A DNA stretch of 64,000 nucleotides from PALSA-612 sp963846915 (GCA_963846915.1 CAWJXV010000004.1:620001-684000); one strand, 5' to 3'; counted from the first letter of the stretch, positions 8,521 through 17,003 are shown. Notes: generated by a model not told the origin, from the sequence alone. Made by a program: numbers and translations.

Positions 8521-8640
8521 CTAGCTCGGACGGGCCTTGCGGGCCGTGCCGGCTTCGGCGGCGCGCTTGCGCTCGCGGTCCTTCTTCTTGCGCTGGCGGT
8601 CGTTCGCCCAGCGGCGTATCGGTCTGGATCCGCGTCCCAT
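8521..8640 (-). CDS. Small basic protein, 39 residues
   Basis: The reverse-strand ATG opens MGRGSRPIRRWANDRQRKKK and ends ARKARPS, with about 15 Arg/Lys in 39 residues. It fills the gap between the cupin and membrane protein genes. I do not recognise a named family. Composition suggests an RNA- or ribosome-associated peptide, which is an inference only. The start is the only ATG in the frame. Confidence 0.5.
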   Translation of the reverse strand: MGRGSRPIRRWANDRQRKKKDRERKRAAEAGTARKARPS

Positions 8641-8683
8641 GCGGCGCCAAGCGTAGCGCGCCGCGGCACGAGGAGCGCGCGGC

Positions 8684-8689
8684 TACGGT
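8684..8689 (+). promoter_or_regulatory. Leaderless -10 box (TACGGT) for membrane protein gene
   Basis: TACGGT ends exactly 6 bases before the GTG at 8696; no ribosome binding site is visible. Confidence 0.45.
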
Positions 8690-8695
8690 TCGCGC

Positions 8696-9472
8696 GTGGC
8701 GAAGACGAGGCCGGAGCCGAAGGCGAAGAAGCGCAAGCGGACGCACCAGCTGCCGCCGCCGCTGCCGCCGGGCACGCGGACGATCGGGCAGCTCGTCGCC
8801 GAGACGATCCGCTTCTACGGCCGGCACTTCTGGCGCTCGCTCCTGCTCGGCATCGGCCCGGCCTGCGTCACCGTTGCGGGCTACTACACGGGCTTCCACC
8901 TCGCGCTGATCGCGGTCGTCGTCGCCTGGGTCGTGCTCGCGTCCGCGTCGTTCGTCGGCGCCTGCGTCCTCGTCCGCGGCACGATTCCGCCCCGACCGAT
9001 CCTCGTCCGCGCTTTCGCCGCCGCCTGTCTCGTCGCCCTGCCGATGCTCGCCGGCCTCCTCTGGCTGGCACCGCTCGGCCTCGCCGTGCCGGCGATCGTC
9101 AACGAGCGGCTGCGCCTCAAGGCCGCGTTCCGCCGCGGCTTCGACCTCGCCAAGGCCGACTTCGTGCACGCGCTCGGATCGCTCGCGACCCTGCTCGTCG
9201 TCGTCTTCCTGACGCAGGTGCTCCTGACGGCGCTCCTGCACGGCGGGAGCAAGCAGTCGGTCCACGTCTCCGCCTTCCTCGCCAGCCTCGTGCTGCAGCC
9301 GATCCTGTTCCTCGGCGCCGCCATGCTCTACGACGACCAGGCCGCCAGGTCGCAGAAAGAGCGTGGAGATAGAGTCGGTCTTTCCCGGAACCGAAGGAGG
9401 CCCGATGCCGACCTACCTGATGCTGACGACGCTGACCGACCAGGGTCTGCGGACGCTCCAATCCCATCCTGA
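8696..9472 (+). CDS. Predicted integral membrane protein
   Basis: A Lys/Arg- and Pro-rich cytoplasmic N-terminus (PKAKKRKRTHQLPPPLPPG) precedes about five hydrophobic segments: SLLLGIGPACVTVAGYY, LALIAVVVAWVVLASASF, AAACLVALPMLAGLLWLA, SLATLLVVVFLTQVLLTALL and FLASLVLQPILFLGAAML. Between them is VNERLRLKAAFRRGFDLAKADF, a pattern seen in uncharacterised glycerophosphoryl-diester-phosphodiesterase-like membrane domains. No function is assigned. The charged tail after LYDDQAARSQKERGD overlaps the next gene by 68 bases, so the true end may be earlier if a base is wrong here. Confidence 0.65.
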   Translation: MAKTRPEPKAKKRKRTHQLPPPLPPGTRTIGQLVAETIRFYGRHFWRSLLLGIGPACVTVAGYYTGFHLALIAVVVAWVVLASASFVGACVLVRGTIPPRPILVRAFAAACLVALPMLAGLLWLAPLGLAVPAIVNERLRLKAAFRRGFDLAKADFVHALGSLATLLVVVFLTQVLLTALLHGGSKQSVHVSAFLASLVLQPILFLGAAMLYDDQAARSQKERGDRVGLSRNRRRPDADLPDADDADRPGSADAPIPS

Positions 9473-9692
9473 ACGGCTCCGCGAGGTCAATCGCGACGTC
9501 GAGGAGCTGGGGGCGAAGGTGCTCCACCAGTGGATCTCGCTCGGGCACTTCGACTTCGTCAACATCATCGAGGCGCCAGATTCGGACACCGTCGCGAAGA
9601 TCTCGGTTGCCCTCGGCGCACGCGGCAGCGCCAAGCTCCAGAGCTACGAGCTGATTCCGGTCGACAAGCTGCTCGAGAGCCTGTCCGCCTGA
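9405..9692 (+). CDS. GYD domain protein
   Basis: Protein of 95 residues with the GYD-family pattern: MPTYLMLTTLTDQGLRTL, a central ELGAKVLHQWISLGHFDFVNIIEAPD and a final SAKLQSYELIPVDKL. The fold is a small ferredoxin-like dimer of unknown role. The start at the ATG is decided by a strong ribosome binding site AAGGAGG about 5 bases upstream. It overlaps the end of the upstream membrane-protein frame and is followed, tail to tail, by psuG. Confidence 0.85.
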   Translation: MPTYLMLTTLTDQGLRTLQSHPERLREVNRDVEELGAKVLHQWISLGHFDFVNIIEAPDSDTVAKISVALGARGSAKLQSYELIPVDKLLESLSA

Positions 9693-9730
9693 CGCGCGCC
9701 GGTCGTCCGCAGCGGAGCGGATCGACGCGC

Positions 9731-10621
9731 TCAGCCGGTCGAGCCGAAAGCGACGGCCACCTGGGCCGCGAGGCACGCATTGTCGGCCGCGAGCCGGCGA
9801 TTCACGTCGAGCGTCCTGCCCTCGCTGTGTCGGTGGAGATGGGCCAGAACGAACGGCGTCACGTCCTGTCCTGTTACGCCGCTCGCTGCCGCGGCCGCCA
9901 GCGCCTCCTGGATCAGCGGCTCGACGTCGTCGATCCCGTCGAGCGGCGGTCGTGCGAGCACGACGGCTGAGCCCGAGACCGCCCAGTGCAACGAGGCGAG
10001 CCGAGCGGCGTCCTCGACGCGTTCGAGCTGCTGAACCGGGGGGCCGCCGCGTGCGGCGTAGAAGAGCGGCAGCTCGTCCGTCTGCCAGCCGAGCACCGGA
10101 ACGCCGAGTGTCTCGAGCGCCTCCATCGTCGCGGGCACGTCGAGCAGCGACTTGATCCCGGAGCACACGACCAGCACGGGGGTGTGCGCGAGCGACCAGA
10201 GATCCGACGAGACATCCGGCCGCTCCGTCCAGCCGCGATGGACGCCGCCGAGGCCGCCGGTCGCAAAGACGCGAATGCCAGTCGGCCCGCAGGCGGCCAG
10301 CGTCGCGCCGACCGTCGTGGCTCCGATCGCGCCCTCGAGGAGGCAGAGCCCGATGTCGCGCGGTCCGACCTTGCGCGCCTCCGGCCCGGCCGAGGCCACG
10401 CGCTCGAGCTCGCCGGCCGAGAGCCCGATGCGAAGCGCCCCGTCGAGCACCGCGACCGTGGCCGGCACGGCACCCGCTTCGCGAATGCGTGTTTCGCACT
10501 CGCGTCCGACGGCGAGGCCTTCGCCGGCCGGGAATCCGTGGGCGACGATCGTCGTCTCGAGCGCGACGACCGGGGCGCCTCTGGCCAGCGCGGCCGAGAC
10601 CTCCTCGGAGACGGCCAGCAC
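9731..10621 (-). CDS. psuG: Pseudouridine-5'-phosphate glycosidase
   Basis: Enzyme of 296 residues that reversibly splits pseudouridine 5'-phosphate into uracil and ribose 5-phosphate. Family signatures are ALETTIVAHGFPAGEGL near the N-terminus, EGAIGATTVGATLAA, the highly conserved RVFATGGLGGVHRG, DLWSLAHTPVLVVCSGIKSLLD and the C-terminal SGVTGQDVTPFVLAHLH. The GTG start lies 2 bases after the stop of the PfkB kinase. That kinase would supply its substrate by phosphorylating pseudouridine, so the two form a catabolic pair. Confidence 0.93.
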   Translation of the reverse strand: MLAVSEEVSAALARGAPVVALETTIVAHGFPAGEGLAVGRECETRIREAGAVPATVAVLDGALRIGLSAGELERVASAGPEARKVGPRDIGLCLLEGAIGATTVGATLAACGPTGIRVFATGGLGGVHRGWTERPDVSSDLWSLAHTPVLVVCSGIKSLLDVPATMEALETLGVPVLGWQTDELPLFYAARGGPPVQQLERVEDAARLASLHWAVSGSAVVLARPPLDGIDDVEPLIQEALAAAAASGVTGQDVTPFVLAHLHRHSEGRTLDVNRRLAADNACLAAQVAVAFGSTG

Positions 10622-10623
10622 CG

Positions 10624-11442
10624 TCAGGGCATGGCTCCGAGCTTGGACACGCAGCGGGCGGCCGCGTCCAGGCCGAGCTCGATGCCGCCGACGAGGAAGC
10701 CGGCCGCGAGCGCGTCGCCGGCGCCGGTCGTGTCGACGACGTCGCACACCTGCGCGTTGTATTCCTCACGCGTGCCGCCGGAGACGACGACGGCGCCCGC
10801 CGAGCCCCGCTTGAGCACGATCGTCCCAACCGCGGGCGCCCGTCCCAGCTCCTGCAGCTCCTCCTCGTTCCCGAACACGACGTGCGGCTGCAGCTCCTCG
10901 ATCTTGGCCAGAAACGCCTCGGGCCCGTACGCGCGGATCGACGTCCAGGTCGACAGGTCGACCGAGACCAGGCCGCCCTCCTCGTGGACCGCCCGCGCCG
11001 CGGCGGCGACCGCTTCGTCCGCCGGCGTGCGCAGGAGCGCGTAGCCGGAGAGATAGATCGCGTCGCAGCCCGAGAACCACTCCGGCTTCAGCTCGTCGGC
11101 GCGCAGCTCGGCGGCGACCCCGGGGTCGGAGATCATCGAGCGCTCGCCGTCGGGGTCGACGATGGAGACGACGACGCCGTTCCGTCCCGGCCCCATCGGC
11201 CCGAGCACCTCCACGCGGCGGGCGCCGACCTCGGCGGCGACCAGCCGGCCGGGCGTGTCGCCGCCCCACTTGGCGATCAGCCGCGATTGCGCGCCCAGCG
11301 CAGCTGCCCAGGCGGCCACGTTCGCGGCCTGGCCGCCCGCGCCCGCACGGGTGACCGCGGGGGTGTCGTCCCCGCGCGCGAGCGGTCGCTCGACCCGCAC
11401 GATCAGGTCGAGCATCAGGTCCCCGAGTGCGCAGACGATCAC
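10624..11442 (-). CDS. psuK: PfkB-family carbohydrate kinase, probable pseudouridine kinase
   Basis: Ribokinase-fold sugar kinase of 272 residues, opening VIVCALGDLMLDLIVRVE. It shows the PfkB glycine-rich motif (AGAGGQAANVAAWAAALG) and the C-terminal active-site signature VVDTTGAGDALAAGFLVGG with the catalytic Asp. Specificity for pseudouridine is inferred from its position immediately upstream of psuG; ribose or another nucleoside remains possible. The GTG start is close to, and divergent from, the small membrane protein gene at 11458. Confidence 0.8.
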   Translation of the reverse strand: MIVCALGDLMLDLIVRVERPLARGDDTPAVTRAGAGGQAANVAAWAAALGAQSRLIAKWGGDTPGRLVAAEVGARRVEVLGPMGPGRNGVVVSIVDPDGERSMISDPGVAAELRADELKPEWFSGCDAIYLSGYALLRTPADEAVAAAARAVHEEGGLVSVDLSTWTSIRAYGPEAFLAKIEELQPHVVFGNEEELQELGRAPAVGTIVLKRGSAGAVVVSGGTREEYNAQVCDVVDTTGAGDALAAGFLVGGIELGLDAAARCVSKLGAMP

Positions 11443-11445
11443 GCC

Positions 11446-11451
11446 TAAGAT
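11446..11451 (+). promoter_or_regulatory. Leaderless -10 box (TAAGAT)
   Basis: TAAGAT ends 6 bases before the ATG at 11458, in the short gap between divergent genes; no ribosome binding site is visible. Confidence 0.5.
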
Positions 11452-11457
11452 CGTGTC

Positions 11458-11667
11458 ATGGACGGTGGCGACGGGCGGAACCGATTGAAGACGTTCCTGC
11501 TCGGCGGGCTCGTGGGCGCCTCGGCCGCGCTCGCTGCGGCGCGTCGTCGGACGCCGGCCGCGGCGACGCAGGAGGAGACCCTGCCGCGCCGCGGCCTGGC
11601 CGCGTTCGAGGATGCGCCATGCTTCCACGAGCAGGTCGCGCGGGACGAGCAGCGCCGGCAGCGCTAG
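11458..11667 (+). CDS. Small membrane-anchored protein
   Basis: Protein of 69 residues: a polar start (MDGGDGRNRLK), one hydrophobic segment (TFLLGGLVGASAALAAA), then an Arg-rich and acidic tail ending DEQRRQR. The arrangement resembles YtxH-like small actinobacterial membrane proteins, but no family is certain. The start is supported by a TAAGAT box 6 bases upstream. It runs convergently into the glycosyltransferase gene with a 14-base gap. Confidence 0.55.
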   Translation: MDGGDGRNRLKTFLLGGLVGASAALAAARRRTPAAATQEETLPRRGLAAFEDAPCFHEQVARDEQRRQR

Positions 11668-11681
11668 CGGCCGGGTCGTGC

Positions 11682-13337
11682 TCAGCAGGCAGGCGGGTGC
11701 TTCTGGGACGCGAGCCGCCCCGAGGCCGTCGCCCACGTGCCGAGATTGACGTCGCCGTCGCCGAGCCCGAGCGAGGCGCCGAGGAGCTCGACCCGGCGCG
11801 TCAGCTTGAGATAGCGGGCCACACAACCGGTCGGCTGCATCGTCCGGACGACGAGGAACGGCCCGAACGCCTTGACGTCGAAGTCCGATGGTCCATACGG
11901 CGAAAGCAGCGGGATCGTCTCCTTCTGCTCGGCGTTCGTCGTGTCGCTTGCGTCCAACACCCACATCCCGTGCCCGAGCGGCTTCCGCGCGCTCTGCAAC
12001 GTCTTCAGCGCCAAAGTCGGATCTGCGCGTGGCACCACGTTCTTCGAGATCCTCCCTCCCCGGTCGAGCGCCTGCAGGTAGAGCGGCTCGTAGCCGAAGA
12101 GGACGTCGTCTGGCCGCGCGACCGACGCGATGTAGGCCGATGCGGCCGCTCGGGCCTTGACGTGAACGCTCGCCTCGCCCCGATAGAGCTCGGGTGTGCG
12201 GTGCATGCCCCAGGCGACCTCGGCCGGGAGCAGCGCCACCAGGCCGACGACCACGACGAGCGGTGCCCAGCGCTTCGCCGGCGAAGCGACCCGGATCAGG
12301 CCTTCCGCGACGACGAGCACGAAGAACGGGAGCATGAAGATCAGATGCCGCGACATCGGGGCGGCCGAGCCGAGCTTCGCCAGGATCAGCGCCACGAGCG
12401 GGACGACGACGACAGCCGCGACGAGCACCGCTCCGCGCGGCTTGCGCCGGACGAGGCTCAGGAAGCCCACGAGGGCGAGCAGCAGCACGACCGTGATCAC
12501 CGGGGTGTAGCCCGCGGTGAAGTCGCCCGCGACGATCTCGAGGTAGGACGCGATCGATCCCGGGCTGCCGAGCGTCGTCGACCCGTTGCCGACGCCGACG
12601 TCGAAGCGCCCGGCGAGCACGAGATCGGTACGCCAGAACGGGATGCCGAGAATGAGGACGGTCGCGAACGCGGGAACGACGACACGGAGCGGCACCCGCG
12701 TGAGCACGACGTAGACGCCCTGTGTCGCCAGCACGAGCGCGCCGTACGGGTGGGCCGCGACGCAGAGCAGCATCGCGATCGCCCACAACGCCCACGCACG
12801 GCGCGTCCGCTTCTCGCTGGCGTGCAGCAGCGCGAGGAACGAGAGCGCGCTCGTGAACAGGAACAGGCTGTACATGCGCCCGTACACGCCGTGGAAGAGC
12901 AGCATCCAGCTGGCCGAGCAGAGCACCGTCGCTGCGAGAGCCGTCGGCCGGCCGGCGAGCTTCTTGCCGAGCAGCGCGACGACCGGCACGGTCGCCGTCG
13001 CGAAGATCGCCGACACGAGCCGCAGGCCGACGAGACCGCCTCCCGTATGCGCGACGATCCAGGCGAACAGGAAGTGGAGAGGCGCGCCGCCGCGCTGGTC
13101 GAGAACCGTGTCGAAGAGGCCCGGGATCGACTTCCGGCCGACGAACAGGGCCAGCGTCTCGTCCTCGTGCGGCGGCCAGGCGGTCAACTGGATCAGGAGA
13201 AACGATCCGACTGCGAGCGCGCAGGCCCCGACGCCGAGCTCGAACCACCTCCGGCGCAGCTCTCCGACGAGGGCCGGCGCCCACCGCGCCGCCGGTTCCT
13301 CGGAGACGACTACCGGATTCGTGGCCATTCGCCGCAC
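11682..13337 (-). CDS. ArnT/PMT-like membrane glycosyltransferase (GT39/GT83 fold)
   Basis: Polytopic membrane protein of about 551 residues. The first periplasmic loop holds PPHEDETLALF, matching the acidic DE catalytic site of the GT-C dolichyl/undecaprenyl-phosphate-sugar transferases. It is followed by GVYGRMYSLFLF and about ten further hydrophobic segments (for example AVLVAAVVVVPLVALILA and APLVVVVGLVALLPAEVA). The C-terminal 170 residues are soluble. It likely transfers a lipid-linked sugar at the outer membrane face; the acceptor is unknown. I prefer the GTG giving VRRMATNP because a TAATGT box lies 7 bases before it; an upstream GTG at 13355 is possible. Confidence 0.75.
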   Translation of the reverse strand: MRRMATNPVVVSEEPAARWAPALVGELRRRWFELGVGACALAVGSFLLIQLTAWPPHEDETLALFVGRKSIPGLFDTVLDQRGGAPLHFLFAWIVAHTGGGLVGLRLVSAIFATATVPVVALLGKKLAGRPTALAATVLCSASWMLLFHGVYGRMYSLFLFTSALSFLALLHASEKRTRRAWALWAIAMLLCVAAHPYGALVLATQGVYVVLTRVPLRVVVPAFATVLILGIPFWRTDLVLAGRFDVGVGNGSTTLGSPGSIASYLEIVAGDFTAGYTPVITVVLLLALVGFLSLVRRKPRGAVLVAAVVVVPLVALILAKLGSAAPMSRHLIFMLPFFVLVVAEGLIRVASPAKRWAPLVVVVGLVALLPAEVAWGMHRTPELYRGEASVHVKARAAASAYIASVARPDDVLFGYEPLYLQALDRGGRISKNVVPRADPTLALKTLQSARKPLGHGMWVLDASDTTNAEQKETIPLLSPYGPSDFDVKAFGPFLVVRTMQPTGCVARYLKLTRRVELLGASLGLGDGDVNLGTWATASGRLASQKHPPAC

Positions 13338-13344
13338 GACCGCA

Positions 13345-13350
13345 ACATTA
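13345..13350 (-). promoter_or_regulatory. Leaderless -10 box (TAATGT) for glycosyltransferase
   Basis: On the reverse strand TAATGT ends 7 bases before the GTG at 13337. Confidence 0.4.
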
Positions 13351-13380
13351 TTCACGCGGAATTGGCGCCGGACCGGTTGC

Positions 13381-13386
13381 TAGCCT
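13381..13386 (+). promoter_or_regulatory. Leaderless -10 box (TAGCCT) for FmdB gene
   Basis: TAGCCT ends exactly 6 bases before the ATG at 13393; there is no ribosome binding site. Confidence 0.5.
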
Positions 13387-13392
13387 TGCCCG

Positions 13393-13689
13393 ATGCCGAC
13401 GTACGACTATCGCTGCCCGAACGGGCACGAGTTCGAGGTCGTGCATCGAATGGACGATCCGCCGCCCGCGAGCTGCGAGGTCTGCGGGGCCGGCCCGCTC
13501 GAGCGCGTCTTCCACCCGGTGCCGGTGTTCTTCAAGGGGTCGGGCTTCTACTCGACCGACTACGGCCGCAAGAAGCGGAAGGTCGAGTCGAGCGGCGACG
13601 GCGACGGTTCGAAGAGCGACAGCGACAGCTCGGGCTCGAAGCCTGCTGACAAGCCGGCCGAGAAGAGCACGAAGGCCGCCGACACGTAG
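13393..13689 (+). CDS. FmdB-family zinc ribbon protein
   Basis: Protein of 98 residues. The N-terminal zinc ribbon reads MPTYDYRCPNGHEFEVVH and then SCEVCGAGPLERVFHPV, giving the two Cys pairs (one CPNGH, one CEVC) of the FmdB putative regulatory family, followed by FFKGSGFYSTDYG. The rest is a low-complexity Ser/Asp/Lys-rich tail (SSGDGDGSKSDSDSSGSKP). Function in the family is poorly defined, with links to formamidase regulation and ribosome association. It is a single gene with its own leaderless-type promoter, convergent with the LCP gene 4 bases away. Confidence 0.85.
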   Translation: MPTYDYRCPNGHEFEVVHRMDDPPPASCEVCGAGPLERVFHPVPVFFKGSGFYSTDYGRKKRKVESSGDGDGSKSDSDSSGSKPADKPAEKSTKAADT

Positions 13690-13693
13690 GTCT

Positions 13694-14869
13694 TCAATGC
13701 GGGAACGGGTGGTTCCCGAGCTCGCACCCCGGCTGGTAGGCGCTCGAGCCGGGGGGCGGAGGCTGCGGCGCCGACGCGCCCGTGAACATCGAGATCACGG
13801 CGCGGTTGTCCTCGCTCGATTGCAGCACCGAGTTGCCGCCGACATACGTCGGATCGCCGCCGAGCCTGCAGTGCACGCTCCCGGAGCGGAACCGCACCCA
13901 GCCGAGCTGGACGAAGTCGCCCGTGGACAGGTCGGTTGCGAGGGGCTTCATCAGGTCGCCGCCGATGAACGGGAGGTCGAGGAACGTCCCGACGCCGGCG
14001 AGCTTCGAGGACACGGCCTGGATCACCTGCTGCTGCCGTTGCGCGCGGGTCAGGTCGTTCTCGCCCGGGTCGAGGCGATTCTCCCGGATCCGCGTATAGA
14101 CCAGCGCACGCTCCCCGTTCATGTGCTGTTCGCCCTTGCCGAACCTCCAGCCCTTCCACGTCTGGCACCTGGCGGCGCTGAACGGGCAGTCGAAGCTGTT
14201 GGAGAGGATCGGCTTCGGGACGTTCACGGTGATGCCGCCGATCTCGTCGACCACCTTCTTGAACTCGTTGAAGTCGACGATCGCGATGTGGTTGATCTTC
14301 ACGCCCGGGCCCGTGAGCGCCTCGATCGTCTTGATCGTGAGCGCCGGCCCGCCGAACTGATAGGCGGCGTTGATCCGGTTGCTGCCGTGGCCCGGGATCG
14401 GCACGTAGAGGTCGCGCGGGATCGAGAGGTAGTAGATGCGGTCGTGACCCGGATCGGTGCGCATCAGCATCATCGAGTCGGTCCGGTGTGACGACGTGCG
14501 GCCGGGAACGGCGGCGTGATCCGTGCCGAGCAAGAGGATCGTCGTCGGGCTGTCGACGAGCAGGCCCCCCTGGTCCGCGAGCGCGCGCTTGGCCGAGGCT
14601 GGGAGCCGCGCGTTGGCCGCGTTGACGCCGTCCCGGAACGAGAAGTAGCTCGCGAGCGTCCAGGCGGCGAGCCAGGCGACGAACAGGCAGACCGCAATCG
14701 CGAGGCCCTGCAGGATGCGCCGTCGCGTGGACTTCCGTGTTCTTGGCGACTTGGTCGCCTGCGGCCGTCCCACTGAGCCGGGCCGCTTCCCGCCGACGCC
14801 GAAGCGCGGGAGCTTGCCCTTGCCGCGTCCGCTCTTGTAGACGCGGTAGGGCTTGTCCTCACCGGCCAT
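13694..14869 (-). CDS. LytR-CpsA-Psr (LCP) family cell-wall polymer ligase
   Basis: Protein of about 391 residues. A long basic cytoplasmic N-terminus is followed by one membrane segment (ILQGLAIAVCLFVAWLAAWTL) and the extracytoplasmic LCP domain: TTILLLGTDH, RTDSMMLMRTDPGHDRIYYLSIPRDLYVPIPGHGSNRINAA split as in the family, GVKINHIAIVDFNEFKKVVDEIGGI and ALVYTRIREN.LDPGENDLTRAQRQQQ with the Arg/Asp residues that hold the polyprenyl-pyrophosphate. LCP enzymes attach glycopolymers to peptidoglycan. I chose the ATG giving MAGEDKPYRVYK, as the upstream frame is low in similarity; a TACCAT box lies 11 bases before it. Confidence 0.88.
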   Translation of the reverse strand: MAGEDKPYRVYKSGRGKGKLPRFGVGGKRPGSVGRPQATKSPRTRKSTRRRILQGLAIAVCLFVAWLAAWTLASYFSFRDGVNAANARLPASAKRALADQGGLLVDSPTTILLLGTDHAAVPGRTSSHRTDSMMLMRTDPGHDRIYYLSIPRDLYVPIPGHGSNRINAAYQFGGPALTIKTIEALTGPGVKINHIAIVDFNEFKKVVDEIGGITVNVPKPILSNSFDCPFSAARCQTWKGWRFGKGEQHMNGERALVYTRIRENRLDPGENDLTRAQRQQQVIQAVSSKLAGVGTFLDLPFIGGDLMKPLATDLSTGDFVQLGWVRFRSGSVHCRLGGDPTYVGGNSVLQSSEDNRAVISMFTGASAPQPPPPGSSAYQPGCELGNHPFPH

Positions 14870-14970
14870 ACGCGTCGGCAATGGTAGCCGCGTCGCTCGC
14901 CGGCCAAGCCCGGCACCGGAGGCGAGAGCGGCACCTAGAATCACGTCCCACCGCGTTCGCGCGCGGCTCG

Positions 14971-16014
14971 ATGATGCGATTCGACTCACTCATGGCGATT
15001 CCGCCGTCGCTCCTCGACGGCTCCCGGGGAACCGGTTGCCCCCGTGTCCTCGGAATCGACGGCGGCGCGACGAAGACGGCCGCCGCCCTGCTCGATCTCG
15101 ATGCCGACCGTGTCCACCTCGGAGAGGCGGGTCCCAGCAACGCCGACGCCGTCGGCGCCGAGACAGCCCTCGCGAACCTCGAAGAGGCGGTAGCCGTGGT
15201 GCGAGCTGCCGCCGACCTCGAGGACGGCATCGGCGCGGCGGTGATCGCCGTCGCGGGCACCGTCTCGCCGCAGGTCGAGCGCGAGGTCAGCGGCGCCTTC
15301 GGGCTCGATCACGTGTACGTGATCAACGACGTCGTCGCCGCATGGGCGGTCGGGACGCTCTGCGAGCCCGGAATCGCCGTCATCTCCGGCACCGGTAGCC
15401 ACGTCTTCGGAGTCAATGCGGCGGGCGCGAGTTGGCGGACCGGCGGCTGGGGTCACGTCCTCGGCGACGAGGGGTCCGGCTACTGGCTCGGACTCCACGG
15501 CCTGAAGGCGGCGCTCGCATATCGAGACGCGTCCGGCCCCGAGACGATGCTCCTCGACGAGGCGGTCGCGGAGTACGAGCTCGACGCGATCGAGGACCTG
15601 CCGACCGTGTTCTACGGAAAGCCGCTCACGAAGGACGAGGTCGCGCGCTTCGCGATCCGCGTCGAGCAGGCGGCGACAAGCGGCGACGTGATGGCCGCTG
15701 GTCTGTTCGAGCGGGCCGGAAGCGATCTCGCCGTCCAGATCCGGGCGGTCGCCGACTCGCTCGGCCTCGGCGCCGAGCCGTTCGTGGTCGCGCTGGTCGG
15801 GAGCGTGCTGCACGGAAGCGCGATCCTCCGTGATCGCCTCGAGAAGCACGTCTCCGCATTCGCGCCGCTGGCACAGTTCGTCGTCCCGCAGCTCCCGCCG
15901 ATCGCAGGCTCTCTCCTCCTCGCCGTACGTGCCGAGGGGTTGACAGAGAGCCTCGACCTCGATCGGTTCCGCGCCACGCTCGGAGAGGCAGTGCGGGCAA
16001 ACGCGGCGACGTGA
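14971..16014 (+). CDS. BadF/BadG/BcrA/BcrD-type ATPase, probable N-acetylglucosamine kinase
   Basis: ASKHA-fold kinase of about 347 residues. It shows the phosphate 1 loop GIDGGATKTAAALLDLD, the phosphate 2 region AVISGTGSHVFGV, the WRTGGWGHVLGDEGSGYWLG motif typical of NagK-like N-acetylglucosamine kinases, and the adenosine region FVVALVGSVLHGS. The likely reaction is ATP-dependent phosphorylation of N-acetylglucosamine from cell-wall turnover; other sugars are possible. A TAGAAT box at 14936-14941 predicts a transcript starting about 23 bases before the first ATG. ATGs at 14974 and 14992 are alternatives. Confidence 0.78.
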   Translation: MMRFDSLMAIPPSLLDGSRGTGCPRVLGIDGGATKTAAALLDLDADRVHLGEAGPSNADAVGAETALANLEEAVAVVRAAADLEDGIGAAVIAVAGTVSPQVEREVSGAFGLDHVYVINDVVAAWAVGTLCEPGIAVISGTGSHVFGVNAAGASWRTGGWGHVLGDEGSGYWLGLHGLKAALAYRDASGPETMLLDEAVAEYELDAIEDLPTVFYGKPLTKDEVARFAIRVEQAATSGDVMAAGLFERAGSDLAVQIRAVADSLGLGAEPFVVALVGSVLHGSAILRDRLEKHVSAFAPLAQFVVPQLPPIAGSLLLAVRAEGLTESLDLDRFRATLGEAVRANAAT

Positions 16015-16048
16015 GCGAACGGCGCCGCGCTGCGGGAGTCGCGCGCCA

Positions 16049-16852
16049 GTGCCGCTGACGGTCTGCGCCACGCCGATCGGGAATCTCGAGGACGTGACCC
16101 TGCGCGTCCTCGAAGCGCTCGGCGCGGCCGATCTCGTTCTCTGCGAGGACACGCGCCGCACACGGATCCTGCTCGGCCGCCACGGGATCAAGGCCCGACT
16201 CGCGAGCTACCACGCGCACAACGAGGCCCGTCGTGTGGCCGAGGTGCTGCCGCGCCTCGAGACGGGGGAGACGGTGGCGCTCGTGAGCGACGCCGGCATG
16301 CCGGGCGTGAACGATCCCGGGATGCGTCTCGTGGCCGCCGCCAGGGACGCCGGGCTCCCCGTCACCGTGCTCCCCGGCCCATCTGCCGTCGAGACGGCTC
16401 TCGTCACGGCCGGCTTCGAATCGGAGCGCTTTCAGTTGCTCGGCTACCTACCGCGCGGCGAGCGCGCGCTCACGGCCCTGTGGGACGAGCTCTCCTCGTG
16501 GCCCTACGCGGCAGTTGCGTTCGAGTCGCCCAGGCGGCTCCCGGCGTCGCTTCGAACGCTCGCCGCGAGCATGCCCGAGCGTCCGGTCGCAGTCTGCCGC
16601 GAGCTGACCAAGGCGTTCGAGGAGGTCGTTCGTGGGCCGGCCCGAGACGTCGCCGCCCGGTTCGACTCGCCGCCCAAGGGCGAGATCACCCTCGTCATCG
16701 GCCCGGCGCCGCCTCGCGGCCTTCCGGAGCAGGCTGCCGTCGAGGCGGTGGCCGAGCTCGTCGCAGCCGGCCAGTCCAGGAGATCCGCAGCCGAGCTCGT
16801 CTCGCGGCTGACCGGCATCCCGCGAAATCGCCTGTACGAGCACTCTCTTTAG
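16049..16852 (+). CDS. rsmI: 16S rRNA (cytidine1402-2'-O)-methyltransferase
   Basis: SAM-dependent rRNA methyltransferase of 267 residues (YraL/RsmI, tetrapyrrole-methylase fold). Recognisable motifs are CATPIGNLEDVTLRVLEAL, LCEDTRRTRILL, ALVSDAGMPGVNDPG, VLPGPSAVETAL, FESPRRLPASL and AVCRELTKAFEEVVRG; the C-terminal helix bundle ends SRLTGIPRNRLYEHSL. It modifies the ribosomal decoding centre together with RsmH. The GTG start has a weak GGGAG about 10 bases upstream. It is followed by a gap of about 220 bases. Confidence 0.95.
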   Translation: MPLTVCATPIGNLEDVTLRVLEALGAADLVLCEDTRRTRILLGRHGIKARLASYHAHNEARRVAEVLPRLETGETVALVSDAGMPGVNDPGMRLVAAARDAGLPVTVLPGPSAVETALVTAGFESERFQLLGYLPRGERALTALWDELSSWPYAAVAFESPRRLPASLRTLAASMPERPVAVCRELTKAFEEVVRGPARDVAARFDSPPKGEITLVIGPAPPRGLPEQAAVEAVAELVAAGQSRRSAAELVSRLTGIPRNRLYEHSL

Positions 16853-17003
16853 TTCCGAACCTGCTCGAGGTACTTCCAGGACGGCGTGGGCCCGAACGAC
16901 GCGGGCTCGCGCCTACGCGGCCAGCCTCGCCGCGAGCTGGCTCCCTGAGCTCTCGACCGAGTGCAGGCTGCGGCGGTTTCGGACAGGTCTGTTGTAAGCG
17001 GTA

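Noticed and set aside
11427..13649. Long open frame on the plus strand opposite the glycosyltransferase
   Set aside because: It is Arg/Glu/Asp-rich low-complexity translation of the antisense of a clear membrane protein gene, a known high-GC artefact.
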